NCBI RefSeq assembly: GCF_019890725.1
Contig: NZ_JAINZZ010000004.1
Location: forward strand, 234,955 to 298,954
DNA length: 64,000 bases
Reading direction: 5' to 3'
From: Actinacidiphila acidipaludis
GTDB taxonomy: Bacteria > Actinomycetota > Actinomycetes > Streptomycetales > Streptomycetaceae
A model generated the notes under the pieces. That model was not told the DNA's origin, did no database searches, and saw only the letters and a program-made list of their open reading frames with translations. Position numbers and translations under genes: made by a program. Positions 37,793 to 45,928 of this stretch are shown here, one piece after another; the stretch's first letter is position 1; each line of letters opens with the position of its first letter.

Positions 37793-38983
37793 GTGGGGAA
37801 CGGCAAGGGGAGCGGGCCGCAGGCCGAACTGCGACGCCGGAACATGGCCCTGGTCATGCAGGCCCTCGCGGCGGGCGAGAAGAACACGCGCGCCGCCGTC
37901 GCCGCCGAGGTCGGCCTGACCAGGGCGACCGTCTCGACCCTGGTCGACGAACTGCTGGCCGCCGGCCTCGTGGAGGAACGCGGCGCGCAGCGCCCGGGCA
38001 CCGTCGGCCGCCCCGGCACCGCCCTGGCCCTCGCCGAGACCGGCCCCGCCGGCCTGGGCGCCGAGATCGGCGTCGACCACCTGGCCGCCTGCGTCGTGGA
38101 CCTGCGCGGCACCGTCCGCTGCCGCGCCGAGGCGCCCGCGGCCAACCGGGGCCGCCCGGCCCCCACCGTGCTGGCCGAGCTCGCCGGCCTGGCGGCGACC
38201 GTCACCCGGCAGGCCGCCGGCCTGGGCCTGCACCCGGTCGGCACGACCGTCGCCGTCCCCGGCCTGGTCGGCCGCGACCGGCGTACCGTGCTGCGCGCGC
38301 CCAATCTCGGCTGGGAGCAGGTCGAGGTCGCCGAGGCCCTCGGTCCCGACACCGTCGTGGAGAACGAGGCCAACCTCGGCGCGCTGGCCGAACTGTGGCT
38401 CGGCGGCCACGACCGCCTCGCGGACTTCGTGCACGTCTCCGCCGAGATCGGCATCGGCGCCGCCGTGGTGGTCGAGGGCCGGCTGTTCCGCGGAGCCCGC
38501 GGCTTCGCGGGGGAGCTGGGCCACGTGCCGGTGCGGCCGGACGGCCCGCTGTGCTCGTGCGGCGCGCACGGCTGCCTGGAGACGTTCGCCGGCGAGGAGG
38601 CGCTGCTGCGCGCCGCGGGGGTGAGCGCGGGGCGCGGTCCCGCGCTGCGGGCGGCGGCCGACGCCGGCGACCCGGCGGCGTTGCGGGCGCTGGAGGAGGC
38701 CGGCGCCGCGCTGGGCATCGCGCTCAGCGGCGCGGTGAACCTGCTGGACCCGCAGGCCGTGGTGGTCGGCGGCCCCCTCGCCGACCTCTCGCCCTGGCTG
38801 CTGCCGGGCGTACGGCGCGAGCTGGCCGACCGGGTGACGGACCGTCAGTGGCGCCCGCAGGACGTGGTCACCTCGCGGCTGGGCAGCGACGGCGTGCTGC
38901 GCGGCGCCGCCTACAGCGCGGCGCGGGCCGTGCTGGACGACCCGGCCGCCTGGATCATCGCCGCCGCGGGCCGCGCGGGCTAG
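37793..38983 (+). CDS. xylR: ROK-family transcriptional repressor (XylR type)
   Basis: 396 residues from a GTG with a near-perfect AAGGAGG site. The N-terminal winged helix (about residues 10-70) contains NTRAAVAAEVGLTRATVSTLVDELLAAGLV. The ROK sugar-kinase-like domain follows (LGAEIGVDHLAACVVDLRG, VPGLV, NEANLGALAEL) with the ROK zinc site GHVPVRPDGPLCSCGAHGCLETF read in two parts. No catalytic role is expected. Its place after xylB and the operator-like site before xylA support a xylose repressor; the gene name is by context. Confidence 0.88.
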   Translation: MGNGKGSGPQAELRRRNMALVMQALAAGEKNTRAAVAAEVGLTRATVSTLVDELLAAGLVEERGAQRPGTVGRPGTALALAETGPAGLGAEIGVDHLAACVVDLRGTVRCRAEAPAANRGRPAPTVLAELAGLAATVTRQAAGLGLHPVGTTVAVPGLVGRDRRTVLRAPNLGWEQVEVAEALGPDTVVENEANLGALAELWLGGHDRLADFVHVSAEIGIGAAVVVEGRLFRGARGFAGELGHVPVRPDGPLCSCGAHGCLETFAGEEALLRAAGVSAGRGPALRAAADAGDPAALRALEEAGAALGIALSGAVNLLDPQAVVVGGPLADLSPWLLPGVRRELADRVTDRQWRPQDVVTSRLGSDGVLRGAAYSAARAVLDDPAAWIIAAAGRAG

Positions 38984-39040
38984 ACACGGCATGCAGCCCG
39001 CCTGGCGGCCCGCGCCCCGCACGGGACGCGGCCCCGGACA

Positions 39041-39090
39041 GCCGGATGCCGCCCTGACACGCATCCCAACGTGTCAGGGCGGCATCCGGC
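39041..39090. terminator. Bidirectional terminator between ROK gene and L,D-transpeptidase gene
   Basis: Perfect 21-bp stem (39041-39061 with 39070-39090) and an eight-base loop in the gap between convergent stops; one of the strongest hairpins in the window. Confidence 0.85.
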
Positions 39091-39126
39091 GTTCGCCGCC
39101 GCGGTCCCCTGCGCACGGCGTCCGGC

Positions 39127-40485
39127 TCAGCTCAGCGCCGAGCCGGCGACCCAGTTCGCCCAGCTCATGTTCCAGCCGTTGAGGCCGTTCGACGGCTGGA
39201 TCGTCTTGTCCGGGGAGTTCTTGACGATCACCACGTCGCCGACCATCGAGTTGTTGTAGAACCAGGCGGCGGGGGTGTTCGGGTTCTTGCCGCCCTTGAG
39301 GTCCTCGATGCCGATGCAGCCGTGGCTGGTGTTGACCGTGCCGAAGACCGACGGGTCGCCCCAGTAGTTGCCGTGGATGAACGTGCCGGAGTTGCTCAGC
39401 CGCATGGCGTGCGGGACGTCGGGGATGTCGTACTCGCCCTTGCCGTCGCTGTCGGTGAAGCCGACCGTCGCGCCGTTCATCCGGGTGGTCTGGTCCTTCT
39501 CCGAGATGACCATCTGACCGTCGTACGTCGTGTGGCCGTCGGCGCCCGCGGAGATCGGGATGGTCCGGATGACCTGGCCGTCGCGGACGACCGTCATCAG
39601 GTGGGTCTTGGTGTCGACCGTGGAGACCTGCGAACGGCCGACGGTGAAGTTCACCGTCTTGTCCTGCACGCCGTAGACGCCCGGCTCCGCCTTGACGCCG
39701 GCGAGCTTCAGGGTCAGCGAGACATGCGTGCCGGGCTGCCAGTAGTTCTGCGGCCGCAGGTCCAGCCGGGTGGAGCTGAACCAGTGCCCGACGACCTGCT
39801 GGCCGCTGTCGTCGGTGACCGTGACGGCCTTCTCCACGGCGGCGCGGTGGGCGCTGAACACGGGCTTGTCGAAGTTGATCGAGACCGGCATGCCCACGCC
39901 GACGGTCGAGCCGTCCTCGGGCGTGAAGTAGCCGACGAACTTGGTGGTCGCGGTCGTCGTGGCGAACGTGGTGGTCGCCGCGGCGGCACGGCCCTGGGCG
40001 TCGGTGGCCCCGGCCGATATCTCGTACTGGGTGCTGCGGACCAGGGGGGCGTTCGGCTTCCAGCTCTTGTGGTCGGCGGAGAGCGTGCCCGGCACGGCGG
40101 TCCCGGTGGCCTTGGCCTTCATGGTCACGGACGTCAGCGTGCCGCCGGTGACCGTGACCTTGGTGCTGTTCAGGCCGTTGCCGGTGGTGCCGTTCTGCGG
40201 CGTGATGGTGATCTTCGCCGCGGAGACGTTCCTGGCGGCGGCCGCGTCCTCACGTATCTGGGCGTTCGCCGAGGCGGACGCCGACGCCGACGGGGAGGCC
40301 GTCGCGGAGCTGGTGGCGCTGGGCGCGGCGGTGGCCGCGGCCTTGGCCGATCCGTGGTGCCCGCCGCACGCGGTCAGCGCGATACCACCCCCGGCGATCA
40401 CCGCGACGACCGCGAGGGAGGCGCGGCGGACGGTGGTCTTGCGGGCAGGGCGCTCTGCGGGGGTGTTGCCGGAGTCGGGCGTCAC
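39127..40485 (-). CDS. L,D-transpeptidase lipoprotein
   Basis: 452 residues from the GTG at 40485, with GGAGA seven bases upstream; an ATG at 40545 is open but less likely. The signal peptide ends in the lipobox LTAC (Cys40), so it is a membrane lipoprotein. A Ser/Ala linker, two Ig-like domains (about 95-305), and the YkuD catalytic domain follow, with IHGNYW and SHGCIGIEDLKGG (nucleophile Cys about 390). It makes 3-3 cross-links in peptidoglycan outside the membrane. Single gene ending at the hairpin shared with the ROK gene. Confidence 0.95.
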   Translation of the reverse strand: MTPDSGNTPAERPARKTTVRRASLAVVAVIAGGGIALTACGGHHGSAKAAATAAPSATSSATASPSASASASANAQIREDAAAARNVSAAKITITPQNGTTGNGLNSTKVTVTGGTLTSVTMKAKATGTAVPGTLSADHKSWKPNAPLVRSTQYEISAGATDAQGRAAAATTTFATTTATTKFVGYFTPEDGSTVGVGMPVSINFDKPVFSAHRAAVEKAVTVTDDSGQQVVGHWFSSTRLDLRPQNYWQPGTHVSLTLKLAGVKAEPGVYGVQDKTVNFTVGRSQVSTVDTKTHLMTVVRDGQVIRTIPISAGADGHTTYDGQMVISEKDQTTRMNGATVGFTDSDGKGEYDIPDVPHAMRLSNSGTFIHGNYWGDPSVFGTVNTSHGCIGIEDLKGGKNPNTPAAWFYNNSMVGDVVIVKNSPDKTIQPSNGLNGWNMSWANWVAGSALS

Positions 40486-40686
40486 GCGTGTCTCCAATGC
40501 TGCGACTGGGCGTTCGACAGATTTCGACTGCTTCGTCCTATGCATGGAAACAGGTGACAGGGGGCGTCTGTGGCGATCTGCCGGTAAATGTGGCCTTTCC
40601 CACGCTCGCGGCCCGCCCCGCCCCCGGCCTGGCGGCGTCCACGTCGCCGCAGGTCAGAGGGGCTGGAGCGGGTCCCTGGCGGGGCC

Positions 40687-41046
40687 CTAGAGGTCGTCGT
40701 CGCCCTCGTCACCCTCGTCGGCGTCGTCGAAGCCCCAGTCGTCGCCCTCGCTGGGGTCGTACTCGGTGTGCGCGCAGGACCACGACGCCTGGACCAGTTC
40801 GAGGCCGGGGACGTCGGCGACCAGCTCACTGGGGTCCACCAGGTACGCCAGCGCCTCGGACTCGTCCTCGCCGACCGCGGACCGCGCGTGGTCGCGTTCC
40901 TGCTGCGGCATGAAGGTGTCGGCGGTGATGTGGGAGAGGGCGGCCGCACGCAGTTCCTCGGCGGCCGTCACCTCCAGTACGAGTTCTGCCTGCAGGCGGA
41001 TGTAGCGGGGGCCGCTCTCGCCGCGGGGGATGTCAGTAGCGCTCAT
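40687..41046 (-). CDS. Conserved hypothetical protein with acidic C-terminus
   Basis: 119 residues. Starts MSATDIPRGESGPRYIRLQAELVLEV and ends in a very acidic tail (EGDDWGFDDADEGDEGDDDL). No membrane segment, signal peptide or known motif is seen. It lies between the L,D-transpeptidase and the LAXTG gene and looks like a lineage-conserved Streptomyces protein. Function unknown. Confidence 0.7.
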   Translation of the reverse strand: MSATDIPRGESGPRYIRLQAELVLEVTAAEELRAAALSHITADTFMPQQERDHARSAVGEDESEALAYLVDPSELVADVPGLELVQASWSCAHTEYDPSEGDDWGFDDADEGDEGDDDL

Positions 41047-41175
41047 GACACGGAGAGTAAGCGGAGCGAGCGCGGCTTCCCACGAGCCACACCAAGTCAC
41101 TACGATCGCCCCACGGTCAAGTCACCGCACCCTCCCCCCGGGTTGGCGCCCGGGAGGTATCCCCAGGGAGATCCT

Positions 41176-41469
41176 TTGACCTCGCCCCGTCCCTATGTGG
41201 CCGCAGCCGCCGCGTCCGTGCTCGCGGCGCTGTACTTCGTGCCGTCCGCCTCGGCGACCCCGCACCACGCGACGTCCGTGACGGCCGCCTCGGCCACCAC
41301 CAGGACCACCGGCACGGCCGCGCAGTCCGCGCCCGAGACGAACCTCGCCGACACCGGCGCGGTCGACACCAAGCCCTACATCGTCGGCGGCGCGGCCTTC
41401 CTCGTCGTCGGCGCGGGCCTGGTGCTCGAGGCCGGCCGGCGCTCGCGCGCCGCCGTCCAGGCCGTCTGA
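41176..41469 (+). CDS. Small LAXTG sortase-anchored surface protein
   Basis: 97 residues from a TTG start with AGGGAG six bases upstream. A signal peptide (residues 1-27, ending PSASA) is followed by a Thr/Ser-rich 30-residue stretch, then LADTG (57-61), a hydrophobic helix IVGGAAFLVVGAGLVLEAG and a basic tail RRSRAA. This is the full sorting signal for class E sortases, which use LAXTG in Streptomyces. The mature protein would be only about 33 residues, mostly a stalk. Divergent from the acidic hypothetical gene, convergent with hutH. Confidence 0.8.
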   Translation: MTSPRPYVAAAAASVLAALYFVPSASATPHHATSVTAASATTRTTGTAAQSAPETNLADTGAVDTKPYIVGGAAFLVVGAGLVLEAGRRSRAAVQAV

Positions 41470-41483
41470 GCCCGGAACGCACG

Positions 41484-41516
41484 GCGGCCCGGACCCCCTG
41501 AGGGAACCCGGGCCGC
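41484..41516. terminator. Hairpin between the LAXTG gene and hutH
   Basis: 9-bp stem (41484-41492 with 41508-41516) between two convergent stops. Confidence 0.55.
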
Positions 41517-41555
41517 GGTCCCGGCCGGGTGGTCGCCCGGCCGGTCGCGCACGCG

Positions 41556-43121
41556 TCAGGCCAGCGGCCCGGTGACCTGCTCGGCGGCCCGGGCGAGCCC
41601 GCCGGCGCGGACGAAGGCGTAGGCGCCCTCCAGGTCGGGCGACAGGAACCGGTCGCGGCCGGGGCCGTGCACACCCGCCGCCCGGACGGCCTCGACGACC
41701 GCGGCGGACGCCGGTGCCGGGCGCAGCGCGGTGCCCATGGTCCGGATCTCCAGCGCGCGGGTGGCCGCGAACATCTCGACGGCGAGGACGCGCGCCAGGT
41801 TGTCGACGGCCGTGCGCAGCTTGCGGGCGGCCGACCAGCCCATCGAGACGTGGTCCTCCTGCATCGCCGAGGACGGGATCGAGTCCGCGGACGCCGGCAC
41901 GGCCAGCCGCTTCATCTCGCTGACCAGCGCGGCCTGCGTGTACTGGGCGATCATCAGGCCGGAGTCGACGCCGGGGTCGTCGGCCAGGAACGGCGGCAGT
42001 CCGTGCGAGCGGTTCTTGTCCAGCAGGCGGTCGGTGCGGCGTTCGGCGATGGACGCCAGGTCGGCCGCGGCGATCGCCAGGAAGTCCAGCACGTACGCCA
42101 CGGGCGCGCCGTGGAAGTTGCCGTTGGACTCCACCCGGCCGCCGTCCTCGCCGTCCGTCAGCACCACCGGGTTGTCGACGGCGGCGGCGAGTTCGCGGTC
42201 GGCGACCAGACGGGCGTGCGCGAGGGTGTCGCGCCCGGCGCCGGCCACCTGCGGGGCGCAGCGCACCGAGTACGCGTCCTGCACCCGCGGGGCGTCGTCC
42301 TGGTGATGGCCCGTCAGGCCGGACCCGTCCAGGACCCGCAGCATGTTGGCGGCGCTCGCGGCCTGCCCGGGGTGCGGGCGGATGGCGTGCAGTTCGGGCG
42401 TGAGCACCCGCTCGGTGCCGAGCAGCGCCTCCAGCGACAGGGCCGCGGTGACGTCGGCGGCGGTGAACAGCTCGGCCAGGTCGGCGCAGGCCATCACCAG
42501 CATGCCGAGCATGCCGTCGGTGCCGTTGATGAGGGCCAGGCCCTCCTTCTCCCGCAGCTCGACCGGCTCGATGCCGTGCTCGGCGAGGAGTTCGGCGGCC
42601 GGGCGGACGGTGCCGTCCGGGCCCTCCGCCTCACCCTCGCCCATCAGCACCTGCGCGCAGTGCGCGAGCGGGGCCAGGTCGCCGGAGCAGCCGAGCGAGC
42701 CGTACTCGTGGACGACGGGGGTGATGCCGGCGTTGAGGATCGCGGCCATCGTCTCGGCGACGACCGGACGGACGCCGGTGCGGCCGGAGGCCAGGGTCTT
42801 CAGGCGCAGGAACATCAGCGCGCGCACGACCTCGCGCTCCACCCGGGGGCCCATGCCCGCGGCGTGCGAGCGGACCAGACTGCGCTGGAGCTGGGCGCGC
42901 AGCTCCGGGCTGATGTGGCGGACGGCCAGGGCGCCGAAGCCGGTGGAGACGCCGTACACCGGCTCGGGCTTGGCCGCGAGGGCGTCGATCACGGCGCGGG
43001 ACGCGGCCATGCCCGCGAGGGCGGCCGGGGCCAGTTCGATCCGGGCGTCGTGGCGCGCGACGGCGAGGACGTCCTCCGCGGTGGCGCCGTGGGCGTCCAC
43101 CACCACGTTCTGCATATCCAT
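41556..43121 (-). CDS. hutH: Histidine ammonia-lyase
   Basis: 521 residues, close to S. griseus HutH as I remember it. The MIO-forming triad sits in YGSLGCSGDLAPLAH (about residue 148-162) as Cys-Ser-Gly, where most homologues have Ala-Ser-Gly. Other signatures are VYGVSTGFGAL, HAIRPHPGQ, HHQDDAPRVQDAYSVRCAPQV and SSAMQEDHVSMGW. It eliminates ammonia from histidine to give urocanate, opening histidine catabolism. ATG at 43121 chosen; a GTG at 43127 is also in frame. No other hut genes are nearby, as is usual in Streptomyces. Confidence 0.95.
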   Translation of the reverse strand: MDMQNVVVDAHGATAEDVLAVARHDARIELAPAALAGMAASRAVIDALAAKPEPVYGVSTGFGALAVRHISPELRAQLQRSLVRSHAAGMGPRVEREVVRALMFLRLKTLASGRTGVRPVVAETMAAILNAGITPVVHEYGSLGCSGDLAPLAHCAQVLMGEGEAEGPDGTVRPAAELLAEHGIEPVELREKEGLALINGTDGMLGMLVMACADLAELFTAADVTAALSLEALLGTERVLTPELHAIRPHPGQAASAANMLRVLDGSGLTGHHQDDAPRVQDAYSVRCAPQVAGAGRDTLAHARLVADRELAAAVDNPVVLTDGEDGGRVESNGNFHGAPVAYVLDFLAIAAADLASIAERRTDRLLDKNRSHGLPPFLADDPGVDSGLMIAQYTQAALVSEMKRLAVPASADSIPSSAMQEDHVSMGWSAARKLRTAVDNLARVLAVEMFAATRALEIRTMGTALRPAPASAAVVEAVRAAGVHGPGRDRFLSPDLEGAYAFVRAGGLARAAEQVTGPLA

Positions 43122-43344
43122 ATTCACGCACCCTAAGCACTGAATCGCTTCCTGTCACCCCGCACCATGGCCTGCGGCCCGCGGTACGCCCTGTGCGGAT
43201 GATGGTGCGGGCTGCGTCCAGGTGTGCGCGGGCTGCGGTTCGCCCTCTGCGGGCGGAACTGCGTGGCCGGCCACAGCGGAGCCGCGCACCGCCAACCGCC
43301 CCGAAGGGGCAGTCCGGTCCGCTCCGGACCGCCGGCCGGTGGCC

Positions 43345-43386
43345 GGTTGCGCGCGCCGGGGGCACCTCCCGGGCGAAGCCTGGGGA
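43345..43386 (+). repeat. 42-bp dispersed repeat, copy upstream of hutH
   Basis: Same element as 37546-37587, with five mismatches; also resembles the block inside the glycanase gene at 32236-32275. Confidence 0.75.
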
Positions 43387-43416
43387 CCCCGTCCCTGGAT
43401 GGTTGCCCCCGGCACA

Positions 43417-43470
43417 GGGCGAACCCCCGCCCGAGCAGGGCGAACCCCCGCCCGGGCAGGGCGAACCGCA
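43417..43470 (+). repeat. 21-bp tandem repeat, about 2.6 units
   Basis: Units at 43417-43437, 43438-43458 and a partial one from 43459; the core is GGGCGAACCCCCGCCCG. The first two units differ at one base. Lies just downstream of the diguanylate cyclase stop. Confidence 0.75.
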
Positions 43471-43489
43471 CTCCGCGGGGAGCGGGCCG

Positions 43490-44644
43490 TCAGGGGAGAC
43501 GGCCACGAAGGCTGCGGCGCTCGGCGGCGGGGTGAGCCGGGGGCGAGTCGGCGAGCCGCACGACCGGGTCGTCAGGCCCTTCCTGGCCTGCCACCACGGG
43601 ATGCTCCGCGCGCAGCGCCTTCGCCCGGTACTGCGCCGCGTCGGCGAGCCGGAACAACCTGCGAGCCGACCGCACCGGCCCGATCGCCTCGCCGGTCGAG
43701 GCGACCCCGCAGGCCACCCCCTCGCCCACCTCCAGCTCGGCGGCCCGGCGGCACAGCTCGTCGGCCGCGGCCACCACCTCCCCGGGATCGACGCCGACCG
43801 CGACGATGCAGAACTCGTCGCCGCCGAGCCGGGCGGCCAGGCTACCCGGCAGCATCGCCCCGCAGAGCGAGAGCAGCGAGCCGAATCGTTCCAGCAGGCG
43901 GTCGCCCACCGCGTGGCCGAGGCGGTCGTTGACCGACTTGAGCCCGTTGAGGTCGCACACCACGAGGCTGACCACCGTGCCGTCCACCCGGTGCCGCTCC
44001 AGCGCCTCGTCGAGACGGACGTCGACCGCGCGGCGGTTGCCGAGCCCGGTCAGCGGATCGGTGAACGCCAGCCGCTGCACCTCGGCCAGCCGCTCGGTCT
44101 GCGCGATGCCGGAGGCGACGAGTGCGGCCAGCACGGTCGCGAAGTCCGCGTCCTTGCGGCCGAAGGCGGGTTCGCCGATGCCGCGGGCGACGTACAGCTC
44201 CCCCCACGCCCGGCCGTGCAGGACGATCGGCGCGACGACGCAACTGCCGCGCCCCCGCCGCCGCAGGGCCGCCGTCCGGCCCCAACTGCTTCCGCCCGGG
44301 GAGCCGCCGGTGCCCTCCGCGGTCTCCACCCACGCGTGCGGTTCCCCGCCGGAGGCCCAGGTGCCGTGCAGGATCTCGGCGATCTCAGGGAAGTCGTGCA
44401 CCGAGTACGACTCGTCGGCCGGTTCCGGCTCCTCCCCCGGCGCGAGGTCGCCGTCGTTGATCAGCACCCGGAGCCGGCCGGTCTCCCGCTCCCACGCGGA
44501 CACCGCCGCGAAGGAGCCGTCCAGCGCCAGCCGTGCCCGGCGGGCCGCCGCACGCACCGCGTCCAGCGGCGTCTGGGCGGTCGCGAGCACCTGCGCGAGC
44601 TCGACGACGGCACGCAGCCGATGATCGGCGGAATCGTCAACCAT
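43490..44644 (-). CDS. cdgE: GAF-GGDEF diguanylate cyclase
   Basis: 384 residues. A GAF domain (about 15-190) is followed by the GGDEF domain: TDPLTGLGNRRAVD, CDLNGLKSVNDRLGH and the intact catalytic RLGGDEF (about 271-277), so it should make cyclic di-GMP from GTP. I see no RxxD product-inhibition site directly before GGDEF. No membrane segment; the GAF domain probably senses a small ligand. The symbol is given from the memory that a GAF-GGDEF gene follows hutH in Streptomyces. In that group c-di-GMP controls BldD and development. Followed by tandem repeats and then the hutH promoter region. Confidence 0.88.
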   Translation of the reverse strand: MVDDSADHRLRAVVELAQVLATAQTPLDAVRAAARRARLALDGSFAAVSAWERETGRLRVLINDGDLAPGEEPEPADESYSVHDFPEIAEILHGTWASGGEPHAWVETAEGTGGSPGGSSWGRTAALRRRGRGSCVVAPIVLHGRAWGELYVARGIGEPAFGRKDADFATVLAALVASGIAQTERLAEVQRLAFTDPLTGLGNRRAVDVRLDEALERHRVDGTVVSLVVCDLNGLKSVNDRLGHAVGDRLLERFGSLLSLCGAMLPGSLAARLGGDEFCIVAVGVDPGEVVAAADELCRRAAELEVGEGVACGVASTGEAIGPVRSARRLFRLADAAQYRAKALRAEHPVVAGQEGPDDPVVRLADSPPAHPAAERRSLRGRLP

Positions 44645-44714
44645 CCACCCAGGCTAGGGACGCTTGTTCCGAAATGGGCGTGTGGCGGTGCGGGTGCTGG
44701 GCCGAACGGAGGGG

Positions 44715-44786
44715 TGACGAGCGAGCTCGTGGAGTGGGCGGCCGCCACCCTGTCCCGCCCGAAGACACGCAAAGGCGGAAGCGGCC
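44715..44786 (+). repeat. 72-bp direct repeat, copy 1
   Basis: Runs from TGACGAGCGAG to GGCGGAAGCGGCC. Differs from copy 2 at about seven positions, mostly in the first third; the second half (GCCCGAAGACACGCAAAGGC) is identical. Confidence 0.85.
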
Positions 44787-44833
44787 ACCCGCACAACGAG
44801 CGAGGAGGAAGCCCGACCCAAAAAACCCCGGGC

Positions 44834-44905
44834 TGACGAGCGAGCCCGCAAAGTGGACGGCCGCCACCCTCTCCCGCCCGAAGACACGCAAAGGCGGAAG
44901 CGGCC
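44834..44905 (+). repeat. 72-bp direct repeat, copy 2
   Basis: Second copy, 119 bp downstream of the first, same orientation and exactly the same length. Confidence 0.85.
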
Positions 44906-44981
44906 GCGGGGTCGCCCTGCCCGAAAACGGGCAACCCGCTCACCCTGCTGGGTGCCAGGGCCGCGGGTCCGCCCGGAGGGG

Positions 44982-45782
44982 CTATTCGCCCGGCCAGCGG
45001 GGGGTGCGCTTCTCGTTGAACGCGGCGACGCCCTCCGCGCGGTCGCCGGAGAAGGCCACCGAGCGCCAGGCCGCGTCCTCGACCTCCAGGCCGGCCCGCA
45101 GGTCCAGGCCGTGGCCGAGGCGCAGCGCGCGCTTGGCGGCGCGCAGGCCGACCGGGGAGTTGGCCGCGATGCAGTCGGCGAGACCGAGTGCGGCGGCGCG
45201 CACCTCGCCGGCCGGCACGAGCTGGTCCACCAGGCCGATGGCCGCCGCCTCCTGCGCGGGCACGCGGCGCGCGCTGAAGACCAGTTCGGCGGCGCGGGCG
45301 GCACCGACGCGGCGCGGCAGCAACTGGGTGCCCCCGCCACCGGGGATGACGCCGACGGAGACCTCGGGCAGGCCGACGACCGCCGTCTCGTCCGCGACGA
45401 TCACGTCGCAGGCGAGGGCGAGTTCGAAGCCGCCGCCGAGGGCGAAGCCGTGGACCGCGGCGATGGCGGGCATCGGCAGGTCGAGGACGCCGGTGTAGGC
45501 GGCGCGGGCGTGCGGGCGCTGGCGCACCAGCTCGGCGTCGGTGAGGGAGTTGCGCTCCTTCAGGTCGGCGCCGACACAGAAGGCACGGTCGTGCGAGGAG
45601 GTCAGGACGGTCACGCTGACCGAGCGGTCCGCCGTGAGGGCCTGGCAGGCGGCGGTGATGGCGGCGGCCATCGCGCTGGACACGGCGTTCATGGCCTTCG
45701 GCCGGTCCAGGACGAGCTCCGCCACGTGCTCGGCGGTGCGGCGCACCACCACGAACTCGCCGAACCTCTGTTCGTCCGCCAT
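44982..45782 (-). CDS. Enoyl-CoA hydratase/isomerase family protein
   Basis: 266 residues, crotonase fold. VLDRPKAMNAVSSAM at the start, the oxyanion-hole segments AFCVGADLKER and VHGFALGGGFELALACDV, and GLPEVSVGVIPGGGGTQLLPR with the catalytic glutamate region. C-terminal NEKRTPRWPGE fits the family. Likely hydrates or isomerises an enoyl-CoA in fatty-acid or amino-acid breakdown; the exact substrate is unknown. Near the acyl-CoA carboxylase genes, but separated from them by cyaA and birA. Confidence 0.9.
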   Translation of the reverse strand: MADEQRFGEFVVVRRTAEHVAELVLDRPKAMNAVSSAMAAAITAACQALTADRSVSVTVLTSSHDRAFCVGADLKERNSLTDAELVRQRPHARAAYTGVLDLPMPAIAAVHGFALGGGFELALACDVIVADETAVVGLPEVSVGVIPGGGGTQLLPRRVGAARAAELVFSARRVPAQEAAAIGLVDQLVPAGEVRAAALGLADCIAANSPVGLRAAKRALRLGHGLDLRAGLEVEDAAWRSVAFSGDRAEGVAAFNEKRTPRWPGE

Positions 45783-45928
45783 GCTCCGGCCTCCCTGTTA
45801 ACGCTCGTGAACGTCGTCCGCACATCCTGTCATGCGGTCCGCCCTCCCTGGGCGACGGTTCGCCCTGCGCGAGGGGAGGCCCGGAGTGCCCGGGCGGATA
45901 CGGGGAGGCCGAGCCGGAGGCTGAATTG

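Larger units (their letters stand above)
43122..43489. other. 368-bp repeat-rich gap upstream of hutH
   Basis: No gene seen. Holds the 42-bp dispersed repeat (43345-43386), a 21-bp tandem repeat (43417-43470) and C/G-rich inverted sequences. The hutH promoter should lie near 43130-43180. Confidence 0.6.
44645..44981. other. 337-bp gap with two 72-bp direct repeats
   Basis: Between the diguanylate cyclase and enoyl-CoA hydratase genes, both on the minus strand. Most of it is the repeat pair (44715-44786 and 44834-44905). No gene is seen; the arginine- or cysteine-rich readings are not protein-like. Confidence 0.7.

Noticed and set aside
43417..43470. Possible CRISPR array
   Set aside because: Direct repeats are contiguous, with no spacers, and there are no cas genes.
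44645..44981. Possible small Cys/Arg-rich protein in the repeat region
   Set aside because: Readable in several frames, but composition follows the repeats and there is no ribosome site.
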